Source: JAEUJM01 sp044221555 (GTDB lineage Bacteria > Actinomycetota > Acidimicrobiia > Acidimicrobiales > DATDAH01). From it: DNA of 64,000 nt. Every line of letters begins with the position of its first letter. Position 1 is the stretch's first letter. The DNA lies in contig JBGAOY010000002.1 of the NCBI GenBank assembly GCA_044221555.1, positions 1 to 64,000 of the forward strand, given 5' to 3'. The notes under the pieces are model-generated. The model did not search any database, had not been told where the DNA came from, and saw only the letters and a list, made by a program, of their open reading frames with translations. Made by a program: the position numbers and the translations under genes. This document shows, piece after piece, positions 48,984-57,337 of the stretch.

Positions 48984-50252
48984 CAGGGCGACCCGCGGGT
49001 CGGGGGTGGGGCCGTCGCCGGGGAAGGCCCGCACCATGGCGTCGACGGTGAACGAGGCGACCAGGTCGCCGGAGCCATCGTGCACGTGCCCCTCGGCCCG
49101 GGTCATGCCCGCACCGGCGAAGGTGGAGCGGTGGTGGTAGAGCAGCCAACGATCCGCACGGATCGGGGCGTGGAACGACAGGCCGATGGCGTTGATGGCG
49201 GTGGACAGCGTGCGATGGGCGTCGTGCTGGCCGATGCCCGCATGAGGCCGCAGCGCCGCCGCGATCGAGAGGTGGCCCGTGAACTGGGCCAAGAGCCCGG
49301 CGTGCAGGGCAGGGTCGGCGGGCACGTCGCGGAAGCGCACCCACGCGTCGAGGTCGGGCGGACCCACCGGGGCGTCCGGATCGCCCGTGTAGGCGCCGTC
49401 GACGATGCGCAGGTCGCGGCCGGTCACCCCCATGTCGTACGGCTCGCTCCCGTAGGGGGACGGCGCCGCCGGGCGGGGCTCGGTGTGGCGGATGACGTCG
49501 TCGGCCGTCTCGTCGAGCAGCAAGGTGCCGACCGCGACGCACCGGTCGTGCTGGGTCACGCGCACGCCCAGCGTGGTGAACGTCCTCCCCGCGCTCACCT
49601 CGTCCAGGTGGATGCTCAGGACCCGGCGTGAGTCGGCCACCCGCGGGAACACCAGGTGCGAGGACACGATCCTGCGCCCCCCGCTGTGGCGGGTCGCGGC
49701 CACCACCGCCTGGCCCAGCAATTGGCTGCCCTCCACCACCGGGCGCCGCCAGTCGGCACGCGCCCCGGCGCCCCAGCTGGCGTCGCCTTCCGGGTGCACG
49801 TCCAACAGGGCGATGAGGTCGCGCGCGTCGCCCCAGGTGGGGAACCGCTTCACCGTGACGTCACGCTCGTCGTCGCCGGGCCCGGCGTCGACCAGTTCGA
49901 CCCGCACCCGGTCGTGGTCGAAGCTGACGAGGTCCTTGGCCCACGACGCCTCGCCGCCCGCATCGGGGTGGCTGGACACCACCGCCTCACCACCCGGGTC
50001 GCCGGGGACACTCCAACAGCGGAGCGGCGCACCCAGGGCGGGCCCGAGCGTCACCTCCTCGAACCGCTCCCAGCGCACGTCGGTGCACGGGAACCACAGC
50101 GACGGTGAGTGGTCGGGCCGGTCGAGCCGCAGGGTGGCGGTGGAGTCCGCGACCAGCACGTCGCCCCACCAGGCACGGGCCCGGTAGCGGCAGGCCTGCG
50201 GGGGCCCGGCGATGGCGTCTGGGCCCGGTGCCGCCTCAGGCGACGACGCCAC
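48981..50252 (-). CDS. DUF427-TesB thioesterase fusion
   Basis: A 423-residue fusion. Residues about 20-130 are DUF427-like (YRARAWWGDVLVADSTATLR, then WFPCTDVRWERF). From about 150 to the end is a double-hotdog acyl-CoA thioesterase: DWRRPVVEGSQLLGQAVVAA, VFPRVADSRRVLSIHLDEV, and AHRTLSTAINAIGLSFHAPI followed by DRWLLYHHRSTFAGAGMTRA. The fusion and the neighbouring stand-alone DUF427 gene suggest DUF427 has a job in acyl-CoA chemistry. Its start overlaps the CaiB gene's end by 17 bp, so the CoA-transferase and thioesterase are co-expressed. Confidence 0.82.
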   Translation of the reverse strand: MASSPEAAPGPDAIAGPPQACRYRARAWWGDVLVADSTATLRLDRPDHSPSLWFPCTDVRWERFEEVTLGPALGAPLRCWSVPGDPGGEAVVSSHPDAGGEASWAKDLVSFDHDRVRVELVDAGPGDDERDVTVKRFPTWGDARDLIALLDVHPEGDASWGAGARADWRRPVVEGSQLLGQAVVAATRHSGGRRIVSSHLVFPRVADSRRVLSIHLDEVSAGRTFTTLGVRVTQHDRCVAVGTLLLDETADDVIRHTEPRPAAPSPYGSEPYDMGVTGRDLRIVDGAYTGDPDAPVGPPDLDAWVRFRDVPADPALHAGLLAQFTGHLSIAAALRPHAGIGQHDAHRTLSTAINAIGLSFHAPIRADRWLLYHHRSTFAGAGMTRAEGHVHDGSGDLVASFTVDAMVRAFPGDGPTPDPRVAL

Positions 50253-51453
50253 GGACCTTCAGGTCCACGATCGTGTCCCAGTCGAGCCCCAGGTCGGCCA
50301 GGATGGCGTCGCCGTGCTCGTTGAACTCGGGGGCCCGACGGGCCGGCGCGGGCGCGCCGTCGTACTGCACGGGCGCGGTGGCCAACTGGAACGGGACGCC
50401 GGCGGCGGTCTCGCAGTCGGACACGTAGCCGTTGGCCACGGCCTGGTGGTCGGCGGCCGCCTCGATGGTGTCCTGGACCATGGCCCACTGCCCGCTGAAG
50501 CCGGACAGGCGCTCGCGCCACTCGGCGGCGGGGCGGGAGGCGAAGGCGCCGCGGACCGCGGCGGTGGCCTCGGCCACGTTGCCCATGAGCGACAGGACGT
50601 CGGCGAAGCGCTCGTCGGTGGCCAACTCGGGCACGCCCAGCACCTCGCAGGCCTCGGCCCAGTAGCGCCCCGGCTGCAGGCAGCACAGCGACACGAACCG
50701 GTCGTCGGACGTGCGGTAGGTGTTGACGAGCGGGTTCCCCGGGGGCGCGCTGCGGGGCGGCGGTGCCCACGGCACGTCGTTCTGCAGCGACAGGGCCAGC
50801 GCCGCGCCCATCGACCAGAGGCCCACGCTGAGCAGCGACACGTCGACGGTGGTGGCCTCGCCGGTGCGCTCACGGTGGAACAGCGCGCCCATGATGCCGC
50901 CGGCGATGGTCATGGCGCCGATCGAGTCGCCGAAGGCCGGGGCCGGCGGCGGTGGGGGGCTGTCGTCCTCGGGGTGCATCATGCCCTTGGCCACACCCGC
51001 CCGGTACCAGTAGGCCAGCGAGTCGTACGAGCCGCGGTCGGCGTCGGGGCCCCGCTCACCCTGTCCGGTGCCCCGGACGTAGATGATGTCCGGGTTGGCC
51101 GCGCGGATGTCGTCCACGTCGATGTGGAGCTTGGTGCGCACGCCCGGCAACTTGTTGGTGAGGAACACGTCGCAGGTCGCGGCGAGGCGGTGGAGCAGGT
51201 CGAGCCCGTCGGGCGAGGTGAGGTCGAGGCCCAGGCTCTGCTTGCCCCGGTTCGAGTGCTCGAGCAGCACGTGGACGTCCTTGCCCATCACCGCGATGCC
51301 CGACGAGGCCAGTCCCCGCATGGCATCGCCGCGCTCGACGTGCTCGATCTTGACGACCTCGGCCCCCCAATCGGCGAGCAGGGCGGATGCGGCGGGCACG
51401 AAGGTGTGCTCCGCCACCTCGAGGACGCGGACGCCCTGCATCACAGCGGTCAT
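50236..51453 (-). CDS. CaiB/BaiF family CoA-transferase
   Basis: A 405-residue class III CoA-transferase that moves CoA between carboxylic acids. GVRVLEVAEHTFVPAASALL, LLADWGAEVVKIEHVERGD, and the catalytic Asp in RGSYDSLAYWYRAGV are visible, followed by PAFGDSIGAMTIAGGIMGAL. It could activate a substrate acid without ATP or recycle CoA, as with bile-acid BaiF. ATG 51453 with GAGGGAACC upstream. The non-palindromic operator candidate lies 32 bp upstream; the divergent neighbour is a P450. Confidence 0.9.
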   Translation of the reverse strand: MTAVMQGVRVLEVAEHTFVPAASALLADWGAEVVKIEHVERGDAMRGLASSGIAVMGKDVHVLLEHSNRGKQSLGLDLTSPDGLDLLHRLAATCDVFLTNKLPGVRTKLHIDVDDIRAANPDIIYVRGTGQGERGPDADRGSYDSLAYWYRAGVAKGMMHPEDDSPPPPPAPAFGDSIGAMTIAGGIMGALFHRERTGEATTVDVSLLSVGLWSMGAALALSLQNDVPWAPPPRSAPPGNPLVNTYRTSDDRFVSLCCLQPGRYWAEACEVLGVPELATDERFADVLSLMGNVAEATAAVRGAFASRPAAEWRERLSGFSGQWAMVQDTIEAAADHQAVANGYVSDCETAAGVPFQLATAPVQYDGAPAPARRAPEFNEHGDAILADLGLDWDTIVDLKVRGVVA

Positions 51454-51484
51454 GGTTCCCTCCGAGGGCCGGTGCGGCGGCAGA

Positions 51485-51501
51485 TGACGCAGATGTTAGA
51501 C
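51485..51501 (-). promoter_or_regulatory. candidate non-palindromic operator
   Basis: TGACGCAGATGTTAGAC, exact match to TGACGNNGAYGTTAGAC, before the CaiB gene. Confidence 0.62.
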
Positions 51502-51575
51502 AACGGTGGTCGCGCGGGCGCCCCCCGTTGTGAGATCAAGATGCTTGCTACGAAAGAGCGTAGATTGTCGACTCT

Positions 51576-51590
51576 GGAAATGATATTCTC
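51576..51590 (+). promoter_or_regulatory. AGAAT-type operator copy
   Basis: GGAAATGATATTCTC, 12 of 15 to the consensus, 35 bp before the P450 start. Confidence 0.45.
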
Positions 51591-51625
51591 TCAGCCTCGC
51601 AACCGAGGGGGACGAGGGCCACGGC

Positions 51626-52921
51626 GTGAGTGACTTCGATGCGATCGACTTCTTCCGGTCCGACGAGCTGCTCGTCGACCCGTACCCGTACTTCGAGGCG
51701 CTGCGGGCCGAGTGCCCGGTGCGACGCGAGCCCCACCACGACGTGGTGATGATCACGGGCTACGACGAGGCCGTCGCCGTCTACAACGACACCGAGCACT
51801 TCTCCTCGTGCACCGCGGTCACCGGACCGTTCCCGGGCTTCCCGGTGCCACTGGACGGGCTCGACGACATCACCGGCCTGATCCTGCAGCACCGCGACGA
51901 GCTGCCGATGAGCGATCAGCTGCCCACCCTCGACCCGCCGGTGCACACCGACCACCGCGCCCTGCTGATGCGGATGATCACCCCGAAGCGGCTCAGCGAG
52001 AACGAGTCGTTCATGTGGCGGCTGGCCGACCGCCAGCTCGACGCCTTCCTCACCGGCGGCCGCGGCGAGTTCCTGGGTGGGTTCGCCGGCCCCTTCGCCA
52101 TGTTGGTGATCGCCGACCTGCTGGGCGTGCCCGAGGCCGACCACGCCCGCTTCGAGGAGGCGCTGCTGCACGGTCCCCACGAACGGGGGGCCATCGGCAG
52201 CACCACCACCACCGAGCTGGCCAAGACGCCGCTCGAGTACCTGTACGAGGCGTTCACGACGTACGTGGAGGACCGGCGACGGCAGCCGCGGGGCGACGTG
52301 CTCAGCGGCCTGGCCGCCGCGACCTTTCCCGACGGCTCGATCCCGGAGGTGATCGACGTCGTCCGCGTCGCCACCAACCTGTTCGCCGCCGGCCAGGAGA
52401 CCACCGTGCGGCTGCTCGGCTCGGCGGTCCAGCTGATCGCGGAGCGGCCCGACCTGCAGCGGCAGCTGCGCGACGACCGCTCGCTCATCCCCAACTTCAT
52501 CGAGGAGTGCCTGCGCACCGAGAGCCCCGTGAAGGGCGATTTCCGGCTCTCCCGGGTGCCCACCACGGTGGGCGGGGTCGACCTGCCGGCCGGCACGACC
52601 GTCATGTTGGTGAACGCGGCGGTCAACCGCGATCCGCGTCACTTCGACGACCCCGCCGTGTTCAAGGTCGACCGGGCCAACGCCCGGACCCACGTGGCCT
52701 TCGGGCGAGGCATCCACACCTGCCCCGGGGCGCCCCTGGCCCGCGCCGAGGCCAGGGCGAGCCTCGAACGGCTGCTCGACCGCACCGCCGACCTGCGCAT
52801 CTCCGAGGCCGAGCACGGGCCCCCCGGCGCCCGCCGGTACTCCTACGTGCCCACGTTCATCCTCCGTGGCGTCACCCGCCTGCACCTCGAGTTCACCCCC
52901 GTCGAGGCGCCGCCCCGATGA
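51626..52921 (+). CDS. cytochrome P450
   Basis: A 431-residue P450 closely related to the one at 38059. Heme loop FGRGIHTCPGAPLARAEAR, I-helix FAAGQETTVRLLG (Glu-Thr), ExxR in EECLRTESP. GTG 51626. The ferredoxin gene overlaps its stop, giving a P450-ferredoxin operon; the reductase could be the KshB-like or a distant ferredoxin reductase. Likely a hydroxylase of a hydrophobic acid or ring, one early step of the pathway. Confidence 0.92.
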   Translation: MSDFDAIDFFRSDELLVDPYPYFEALRAECPVRREPHHDVVMITGYDEAVAVYNDTEHFSSCTAVTGPFPGFPVPLDGLDDITGLILQHRDELPMSDQLPTLDPPVHTDHRALLMRMITPKRLSENESFMWRLADRQLDAFLTGGRGEFLGGFAGPFAMLVIADLLGVPEADHARFEEALLHGPHERGAIGSTTTTELAKTPLEYLYEAFTTYVEDRRRQPRGDVLSGLAAATFPDGSIPEVIDVVRVATNLFAAGQETTVRLLGSAVQLIAERPDLQRQLRDDRSLIPNFIEECLRTESPVKGDFRLSRVPTTVGGVDLPAGTTVMLVNAAVNRDPRHFDDPAVFKVDRANARTHVAFGRGIHTCPGAPLARAEARASLERLLDRTADLRISEAEHGPPGARRYSYVPTFILRGVTRLHLEFTPVEAPPR

Positions 52922-53109
52922 AGGTGGCCGTCGACGCCGACCAGTGCAAGGGCCACGGGATCTGCTGGGGCAACTGCCCCGAGGTCTTCGACCTGCTCGA
53001 CGACGGCTACGCGGCGGTGCGGGTCGACGAGGTGCCGGCCGAGCACGAGGACGCCGTGCGCGCCGCGGTGGTCCAGTGCCCCGAGCGGGCCATCTCGATC
53101 AGCGAATGA
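52918..53109 (+). CDS. P450-partner ferredoxin
   Basis: A 63-residue ferredoxin. CKGHGICWGNCPEVF gives Cys10, Cys16 and an extra Cys20 where P450-associated 3Fe-4S ferredoxins usually have Ala; the last ligand is in QCPERAI. Three of these suffice for 3Fe-4S, and the fourth Cys might allow 4Fe-4S. ATGA overlap with the P450 gene shows they are co-translated. Confidence 0.88.
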   Translation: MKVAVDADQCKGHGICWGNCPEVFDLLDDGYAAVRVDEVPAEHEDAVRAAVVQCPERAISISE

Positions 53110-53136
53110 GCCCGCCTGGCAGGGCTGCCGTCGAGG

Positions 53137-53148
53137 AAGCGAACGCTC
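53137..53148. promoter_or_regulatory. GNGAACGCTCGC-type site
   Basis: AAGCGAACGCTC, with CGC following; near-match to the site before the TetR gene at 21273. It lies about 78 bp before the amidohydrolase. Confidence 0.35.
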
Positions 53149-53225
53149 GCTCCCTTGTTGGACGGCCATGGTAGGTTCGCGACACCGGGCGTGGCCCGGT
53201 GCCACGACGTGATCGGGGGTCTGTG

Positions 53226-54506
53226 ATGGACATGAACGACATGGTGCTGGTGAGCGTGGACGACCACGTGGTGGAGCCGCCGCACCTGTTCGAGGGCCGG
53301 CTGCCGGCCAAGTACGCCGATCTCGCCCCGAAGTTCGTCACCCGCGACGACGGCACCAACGCCTGGCGGTACGAGGGCGAGGAGATCGCCAACGTGGCGC
53401 TCAACGCCGTCGCCGGCCGCCCGCCCGAGGAGTACGGCATGGAGCCGACCTCGTTCGCCGAGCTCCGAGCGGGCTGCTACGACATCGACGAGCGGGTGAA
53501 GGACATGGACGCCAACGGCGTGCTCGGCTCGCTGTGCTTCCCCTCGTTCCCGCACTTCTGCGGCCAGCTGTTCGCCCGCACCGAGGACAAGGACGTGGCC
53601 CTGGCCATGGTGCAGGCCTACAACGACTGGCACATCGACGAGTGGTGCGGCACCCACCCGGGCCGGTTCATCCCCTGCTCGCTGCCGGCGATCTGGGACC
53701 CGCAGGCCCTGGCCGACGAGGTGCGTCGGACCGCTCGCAAGGGCGCCCACGCCGTCACCTTCTCGGAGAACCCGTCCAAGCTGGGGTGGCCCAGCTTCCA
53801 CTCCGACCACTGGGACCCGTTCTGGCAGGCGTGCAGCGACGAGCAGGTGGTCGTGTGCCTGCACATCGGGTCGTCGAGCCAGCTCGTGATCACCGCCCCC
53901 GACGCCCCGATCGACTGCCTCATCACGCTGACGCCGATGAACATCGTCCAGGCCGCGGCCGACCTGGTCTGGTCGCCGGTGCTGCGCAAGTTCCCCGACC
54001 TGAAGGTGGCGCTGTCCGAGGGCGGCATCGGCTGGATCCCGTACTTCCTCGAGCGCATCGACTACAACTACCGCCGCCATCACGCCTGGACCGGGCAGGA
54101 CTTCGGCGACAAGCTCCCGAGCGAGGTCTTCAACGAGCACGTGCTCACGTGCTTCATCGACGACAAGTTCGGCATGGCCAGCCGCGAGTTCCTGAACATG
54201 GACCACGTGATGTGGGAGTGCGACTACCCGCATTCCGACTCGACGTGGCCCTTCACCCCCGAGGAGCTGATGGCCCACTTCGACGGGGTCAGCGACGCCG
54301 ACATCGACAAGGTCACGCACGGCAACGCCATGACGCACTTCGGCTTCGACCCGTTCAGCGTCCTCGGCGGGCGGGAGCACTGCACCGTGGGCGCCCTGCG
54401 GGCGAAGGCCGCGGGCCACGACGTGGCCATCCGGTCGGTCAACCCCGAGAGCGTCGGCAAGCACGCCGCCCGCGCCATCGACCTGGGCACCCCCGCGGCG
54501 CGCTGA
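53226..54506 (+). CDS. amidohydrolase-2 family metal hydrolase
   Basis: A 426-residue TIM-barrel hydrolase or decarboxylase. The first metal-binding strand is SVDDHVVEPPHLF (D-x-H-x-x-E pattern), the middle His is in CLHIGSSSQ, and the last block is WECDYPHSDSTWP with the catalytic Asp. Family members decarboxylate aromatic acids or hydrolyse lactams and related bonds. Length is normal. GTG 53223 or ATG 53226 can start it. It follows the P450-ferredoxin operon after a 116-bp gap with its own operator-like site. Confidence 0.88.
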   Translation: MDMNDMVLVSVDDHVVEPPHLFEGRLPAKYADLAPKFVTRDDGTNAWRYEGEEIANVALNAVAGRPPEEYGMEPTSFAELRAGCYDIDERVKDMDANGVLGSLCFPSFPHFCGQLFARTEDKDVALAMVQAYNDWHIDEWCGTHPGRFIPCSLPAIWDPQALADEVRRTARKGAHAVTFSENPSKLGWPSFHSDHWDPFWQACSDEQVVVCLHIGSSSQLVITAPDAPIDCLITLTPMNIVQAAADLVWSPVLRKFPDLKVALSEGGIGWIPYFLERIDYNYRRHHAWTGQDFGDKLPSEVFNEHVLTCFIDDKFGMASREFLNMDHVMWECDYPHSDSTWPFTPEELMAHFDGVSDADIDKVTHGNAMTHFGFDPFSVLGGREHCTVGALRAKAAGHDVAIRSVNPESVGKHAARAIDLGTPAAR

Positions 54507-54573
54507 ACGGGCGCCCGGGGCGCCTCAGGGCTACCGGGCTACCGGGCTGCCCCGGCGCCGCCCGGCCGCCGGC

Positions 54574-55557
54574 CTACGTCGGCGGGTCGACGAGGGCCTG
54601 TCGCAACGCGGCCACGTAGCCGGCCCGGAACTCGCGGGACAAGCGGGCCCGGGGCTGGACCACGTCGAACGCGTGGTACCCGCCGAGCACCACCTGGAGA
54701 TGGCAGGCCACGCCGGCGGCGGCGAGCCGGCGGGCGTAGGCCACGCCCTCGTCATGGAAGAGGTCGCACGTGCCCACCCCGAGCCACGCCGGCGCCAGGC
54801 CCGCCAGGTCGTCGCGGCGGGCCGGGGCGGCGTAGGGGCTGACCTCGCCGCCGCCCCCGTGGCCGCCGCCGGCCTCATCGCCGTCCCCGTACAGGTAGGC
54901 GGCCCAGCCGAAGGCGTTGCTGGCGCGGTTCCAGAGGCGCAGGTGCGAGTCGTCGAGGTCGGCGCGGAGGGTGGTGCGGTCGTCGAGCATCGGGTAGACG
55001 AGCAACTGGAACACCACGGGCACCTCGGCCCGGTCGGCGGCCATCAGGGCCAGCCCGGCGGCCAGGCCCCCGCCCGCGCTGGCGCCGCCCACGGCCACCC
55101 GATCCGGCCGAATGCCGAGCTCGTCGCCGTTCGCCCACACCCAGTGCAACGCCGCGTAGCAGTCGTCGAGCGGCGCGGGGAAGGGGTGCTCGGGCGCCAG
55201 CCGGTAGTCGACCGACACCACCGCGATGCCCAACTCGCGGACCAGGGCGAGGTTGGCCCGCTGGTCCTGCACGGCGTCGCCGATGATCATGCCGCCACCG
55301 TGGATCCACACCAGGGCCGGGACCGGTCCCCGGGCGTGCCGCGGCCGGTAGAGCCGCACGGGCACGGCGGGGGCGCCGGCGGAGCCGGGGGCGGACCGGT
55401 CCTCGACGACCACGTCGTCGAGCGACGGGACCCGGGGTGCGGGCCGCAGGGCGGTGACGCGCCGGAACCACCGCAGCGTGCGCTCGGTGAAGGTGACGCG
55501 CGGGATCAGGCGCGCGAGCGGCAGCAGCTCGGGGTGGAAGGCGGCGGACCGGCTCAT
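54574..55557 (-). CDS. alpha/beta hydrolase, HSL-type esterase
   Basis: A 327-residue hormone-sensitive-lipase-family esterase. WIHGGGMIIGD supplies the oxyanion HGGG, VGGASAGGGLAAGLAL the Ser in GxSxG, and CDLFHDEG and GGYHAFD the Asp and His. Typical job: hydrolysis of short-chain esters of hydrophobic alcohols. A GGGHGGGG stretch forms a flexible loop near the lid. ATG 55557 uses the ribosome site supplied by a family B repeat; the upstream gene is a TetR regulator. Confidence 0.9.
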   Translation of the reverse strand: MSRSAAFHPELLPLARLIPRVTFTERTLRWFRRVTALRPAPRVPSLDDVVVEDRSAPGSAGAPAVPVRLYRPRHARGPVPALVWIHGGGMIIGDAVQDQRANLALVRELGIAVVSVDYRLAPEHPFPAPLDDCYAALHWVWANGDELGIRPDRVAVGGASAGGGLAAGLALMAADRAEVPVVFQLLVYPMLDDRTTLRADLDDSHLRLWNRASNAFGWAAYLYGDGDEAGGGHGGGGEVSPYAAPARRDDLAGLAPAWLGVGTCDLFHDEGVAYARRLAAAGVACHLQVVLGGYHAFDVVQPRARLSREFRAGYVAALRQALVDPPT

Positions 55558-55560
55558 GTC

Positions 55561-55633
55561 CCCCGCTCCTGGCTCCTCCGTCGCCGGGCCGCTCGGGCCC
55601 CGCCCTCCTGCTCCCGGTCAGCGCTCGGCCTCA
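55561..55633 (-). repeat. family B intercistronic element
   Basis: About 73 bp. Its minus-strand start is the TGA of the TetR gene and its end CCAGGAGCGGGG is the esterase ribosome site. GGGCCCGAGCGGCCCG core is conserved. Confidence 0.82.
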
Positions 55634-56314
55634 CCCGCGGCGGCGCTCGGGCTCGAGGGTGGGGAAGAACCCGTTGACGGTCCCCACGGACAGGAGCTCG
55701 AGGGCCCGGTTCCGGTCGAAGCGGTTGTTGTGATGGCGCTCCAGCGCCGCCACCAGGGCGATGCCCATCACCGCACGGGCCGAGATGTCGGGGGATTCGG
55801 ACTCGAAGCCGTAGCGGTTCTCGACGGCCTTCCATGCGTCGCCCAAGCGGTCCATCGCCGCCGCGAAGCTCTCTCGGTAGAAGCGCTGCGCGGTCTTGGG
55901 GTCGCCGAACAGGACGAGGCCCAGCAGCGGGAGCAGCTCCTCGAGGGTGGAGATGAGCTGGCGGTACAGCCCCTGCATGGCCTCCACCTGGCGCTCGGGG
56001 GTGAGGGGCTCGTCACGGTCGACCACCACGGTGGCGGCCACGAGCGAGTCGACCGCCTCGCGCAGCGGCTCGACCACGGCCTCGAAGAACAGCTGGTCCT
56101 TGCTCTCGAAGTGGCGGTAGATGACGCCCTCGCTGATGCCCCCGCGGTCGGCGATGGCGCGGATGGTGGTGCCGTTCACGTCGCCGGTCTCGGTGAAGGC
56201 CCGCCGCGCCGCGTCGAGGATCGAGCGCTTCCGCGCCTCCGCCGTCAGCCGGCGCCGGACCGGCGGCGCGTCGTCGCTCCGCTCGGCCGCTGCGCCAGTC
56301 GCTTGCTGTGCCAT
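55631..56314 (-). CDS. TetR/AcrR family regulator
   Basis: A 227-residue TetR protein. HTH at about 48-72: GTTIRAIADRGGISEGVIYR followed by HFESKDQLFFEAV. The ligand domain includes PLLGLVLFGDPKTAQRFYRE. ATG 56314 has AGGAGG upstream. A perfect TGAGCGAG-TC-CTCGCTCA palindrome lies in the divergent spacer to the SDR at 56529 and is the likely operator. Also upstream (56359-56368) is GAGAACACTA, a half-site of the AGAAT-type motif. Confidence 0.87.
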   Translation of the reverse strand: MAQQATGAAAERSDDAPPVRRRLTAEARKRSILDAARRAFTETGDVNGTTIRAIADRGGISEGVIYRHFESKDQLFFEAVVEPLREAVDSLVAATVVVDRDEPLTPERQVEAMQGLYRQLISTLEELLPLLGLVLFGDPKTAQRFYRESFAAAMDRLGDAWKAVENRYGFESESPDISARAVMGIALVAALERHHNNRFDRNRALELLSVGTVNGFFPTLEPERRRG

Positions 56315-56434
56315 GAGTCCTCCTGGGGCCGCGTCGCCGAACCGACAGGGCCGCGCCGAGAACACTACGGGACGCCACAACGGGCGCAGCGGTTCCCCCG
56401 GGTCGCCGGACGAGGGGTCCCGGGCGGCCTAGAG

Positions 56435-56452
56435 TGAGCGAGTCCTCGCTCA
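56435..56452. promoter_or_regulatory. perfect 18-bp palindromic operator
   Basis: TGAGCGAG-TC-CTCGCTCA, between divergent TetR and SDR genes. Confidence 0.65.
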
Positions 56453-56521
56453 TCTCGTCCCGGTCGACATGGAGGTCCGAGTGGCAGATGCCGCTCGCCG
56501 CGATGCCCACCGCGGCGTCCC
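56440..56521 (-). pseudogene. zinc alcohol dehydrogenase fragment
   Basis: The minus strand reads DAAVGIAASGICHSDLHVDR, which matches the N-terminal zinc-ligand block of MDR alcohol dehydrogenases (VRVAASGICHSDLH). About 25 codons only; the GroES-like domain does not continue on either side, so it is a remnant. It overlaps the operator region. Confidence 0.55.
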
Positions 56522-56528
56522 CCACCTG

Positions 56529-57305
56529 ATGGACGCGGCCGTGCCCGACGCGCTGCGCCGGTTCGATCTCGAGGGCCGGGTGGCGATCGTCACCGGGGCG
56601 TCGTCGGGCCTCGGGGCGGGACTGGCACGCGCCCTCGCCTCGCTGGGTGCCCGGGTGGCGGTGGTGGCGAGACGCCACGACCGGCTGGCCGAGCTGGCCG
56701 CCGAGATCGGGGGTGCGGCGGTCGACTGCGACCTCCTCGACGAGGAGCAGGTGCGACGCGTCGTGCCCCGGGTGGTGGGGGCGCTGGGCGCGCCCGAGAT
56801 CCTCGTGAACGCGGCGGGCAACATCTTCAGCCGCGAGCCGGCCGAGCACGAGCCCCTCGACGACATACGGCGCACGCTCGACCTCAACCTGGTGGCGCCG
56901 TTCCTGCTGTCCCGAGCCGTGCTCCCGCACATGATCGAGGCAGGGCGCGGGTCGATCGTGCACGTGTCGTCCATCGGTGGCCGGGTGGGCGTGCCCGGCA
57001 TCCCCCAGGCGTCCTACGCCGCGGCCAAGATGGGCCTGTCGGGCCTCACCGTGGAGCTGGCGGTGCAGTGGGCCCGGCACTCGGTGCGGGTGAACACGGT
57101 CGCGCCCGGCTTCTTCCGCAGCGAGATCACCGACAGCCTGTACGGCGACGAGAAGGGCCGCGCCTGGCTCGAACGCAACACCCCCCTTCCCGGCGACGGC
57201 ACCGCGGACGACTTCGTGGGCGCGGTGCTGTGGCTCGTGAGCGACGCCGGCCGCTACGTCACCGGCCAGACGATCGTCGTCGACGGCGGGTGGACCGCCC
57301 GATGA
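56529..57305 (+). CDS. SDR family oxidoreductase
   Basis: A 258-residue SDR: TGASSGLG at about 19-26, VARRHDRL after beta-2, NAAGN, Ser in HVSSIGGRVG, and YAAAK. The ending YVTGQTIVVDGGW is standard. Related to gluconate 5-dehydrogenase/FabG-type enzymes. ATG 56529 is chosen because the upstream in-frame codons from 56469 are antisense to an alcohol dehydrogenase relic and have no ribosome site. An ACAD pair follows 32 bp later, so this begins a beta-oxidation operon. Confidence 0.86.
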   Translation: MDAAVPDALRRFDLEGRVAIVTGASSGLGAGLARALASLGARVAVVARRHDRLAELAAEIGGAAVDCDLLDEEQVRRVVPRVVGALGAPEILVNAAGNIFSREPAEHEPLDDIRRTLDLNLVAPFLLSRAVLPHMIEAGRGSIVHVSSIGGRVGVPGIPQASYAAAKMGLSGLTVELAVQWARHSVRVNTVAPGFFRSEITDSLYGDEKGRAWLERNTPLPGDGTADDFVGAVLWLVSDAGRYVTGQTIVVDGGWTAR

Positions 57306-57337
57306 CCCCGGCTCGCCGTGGGGGATACTGACCGGGC

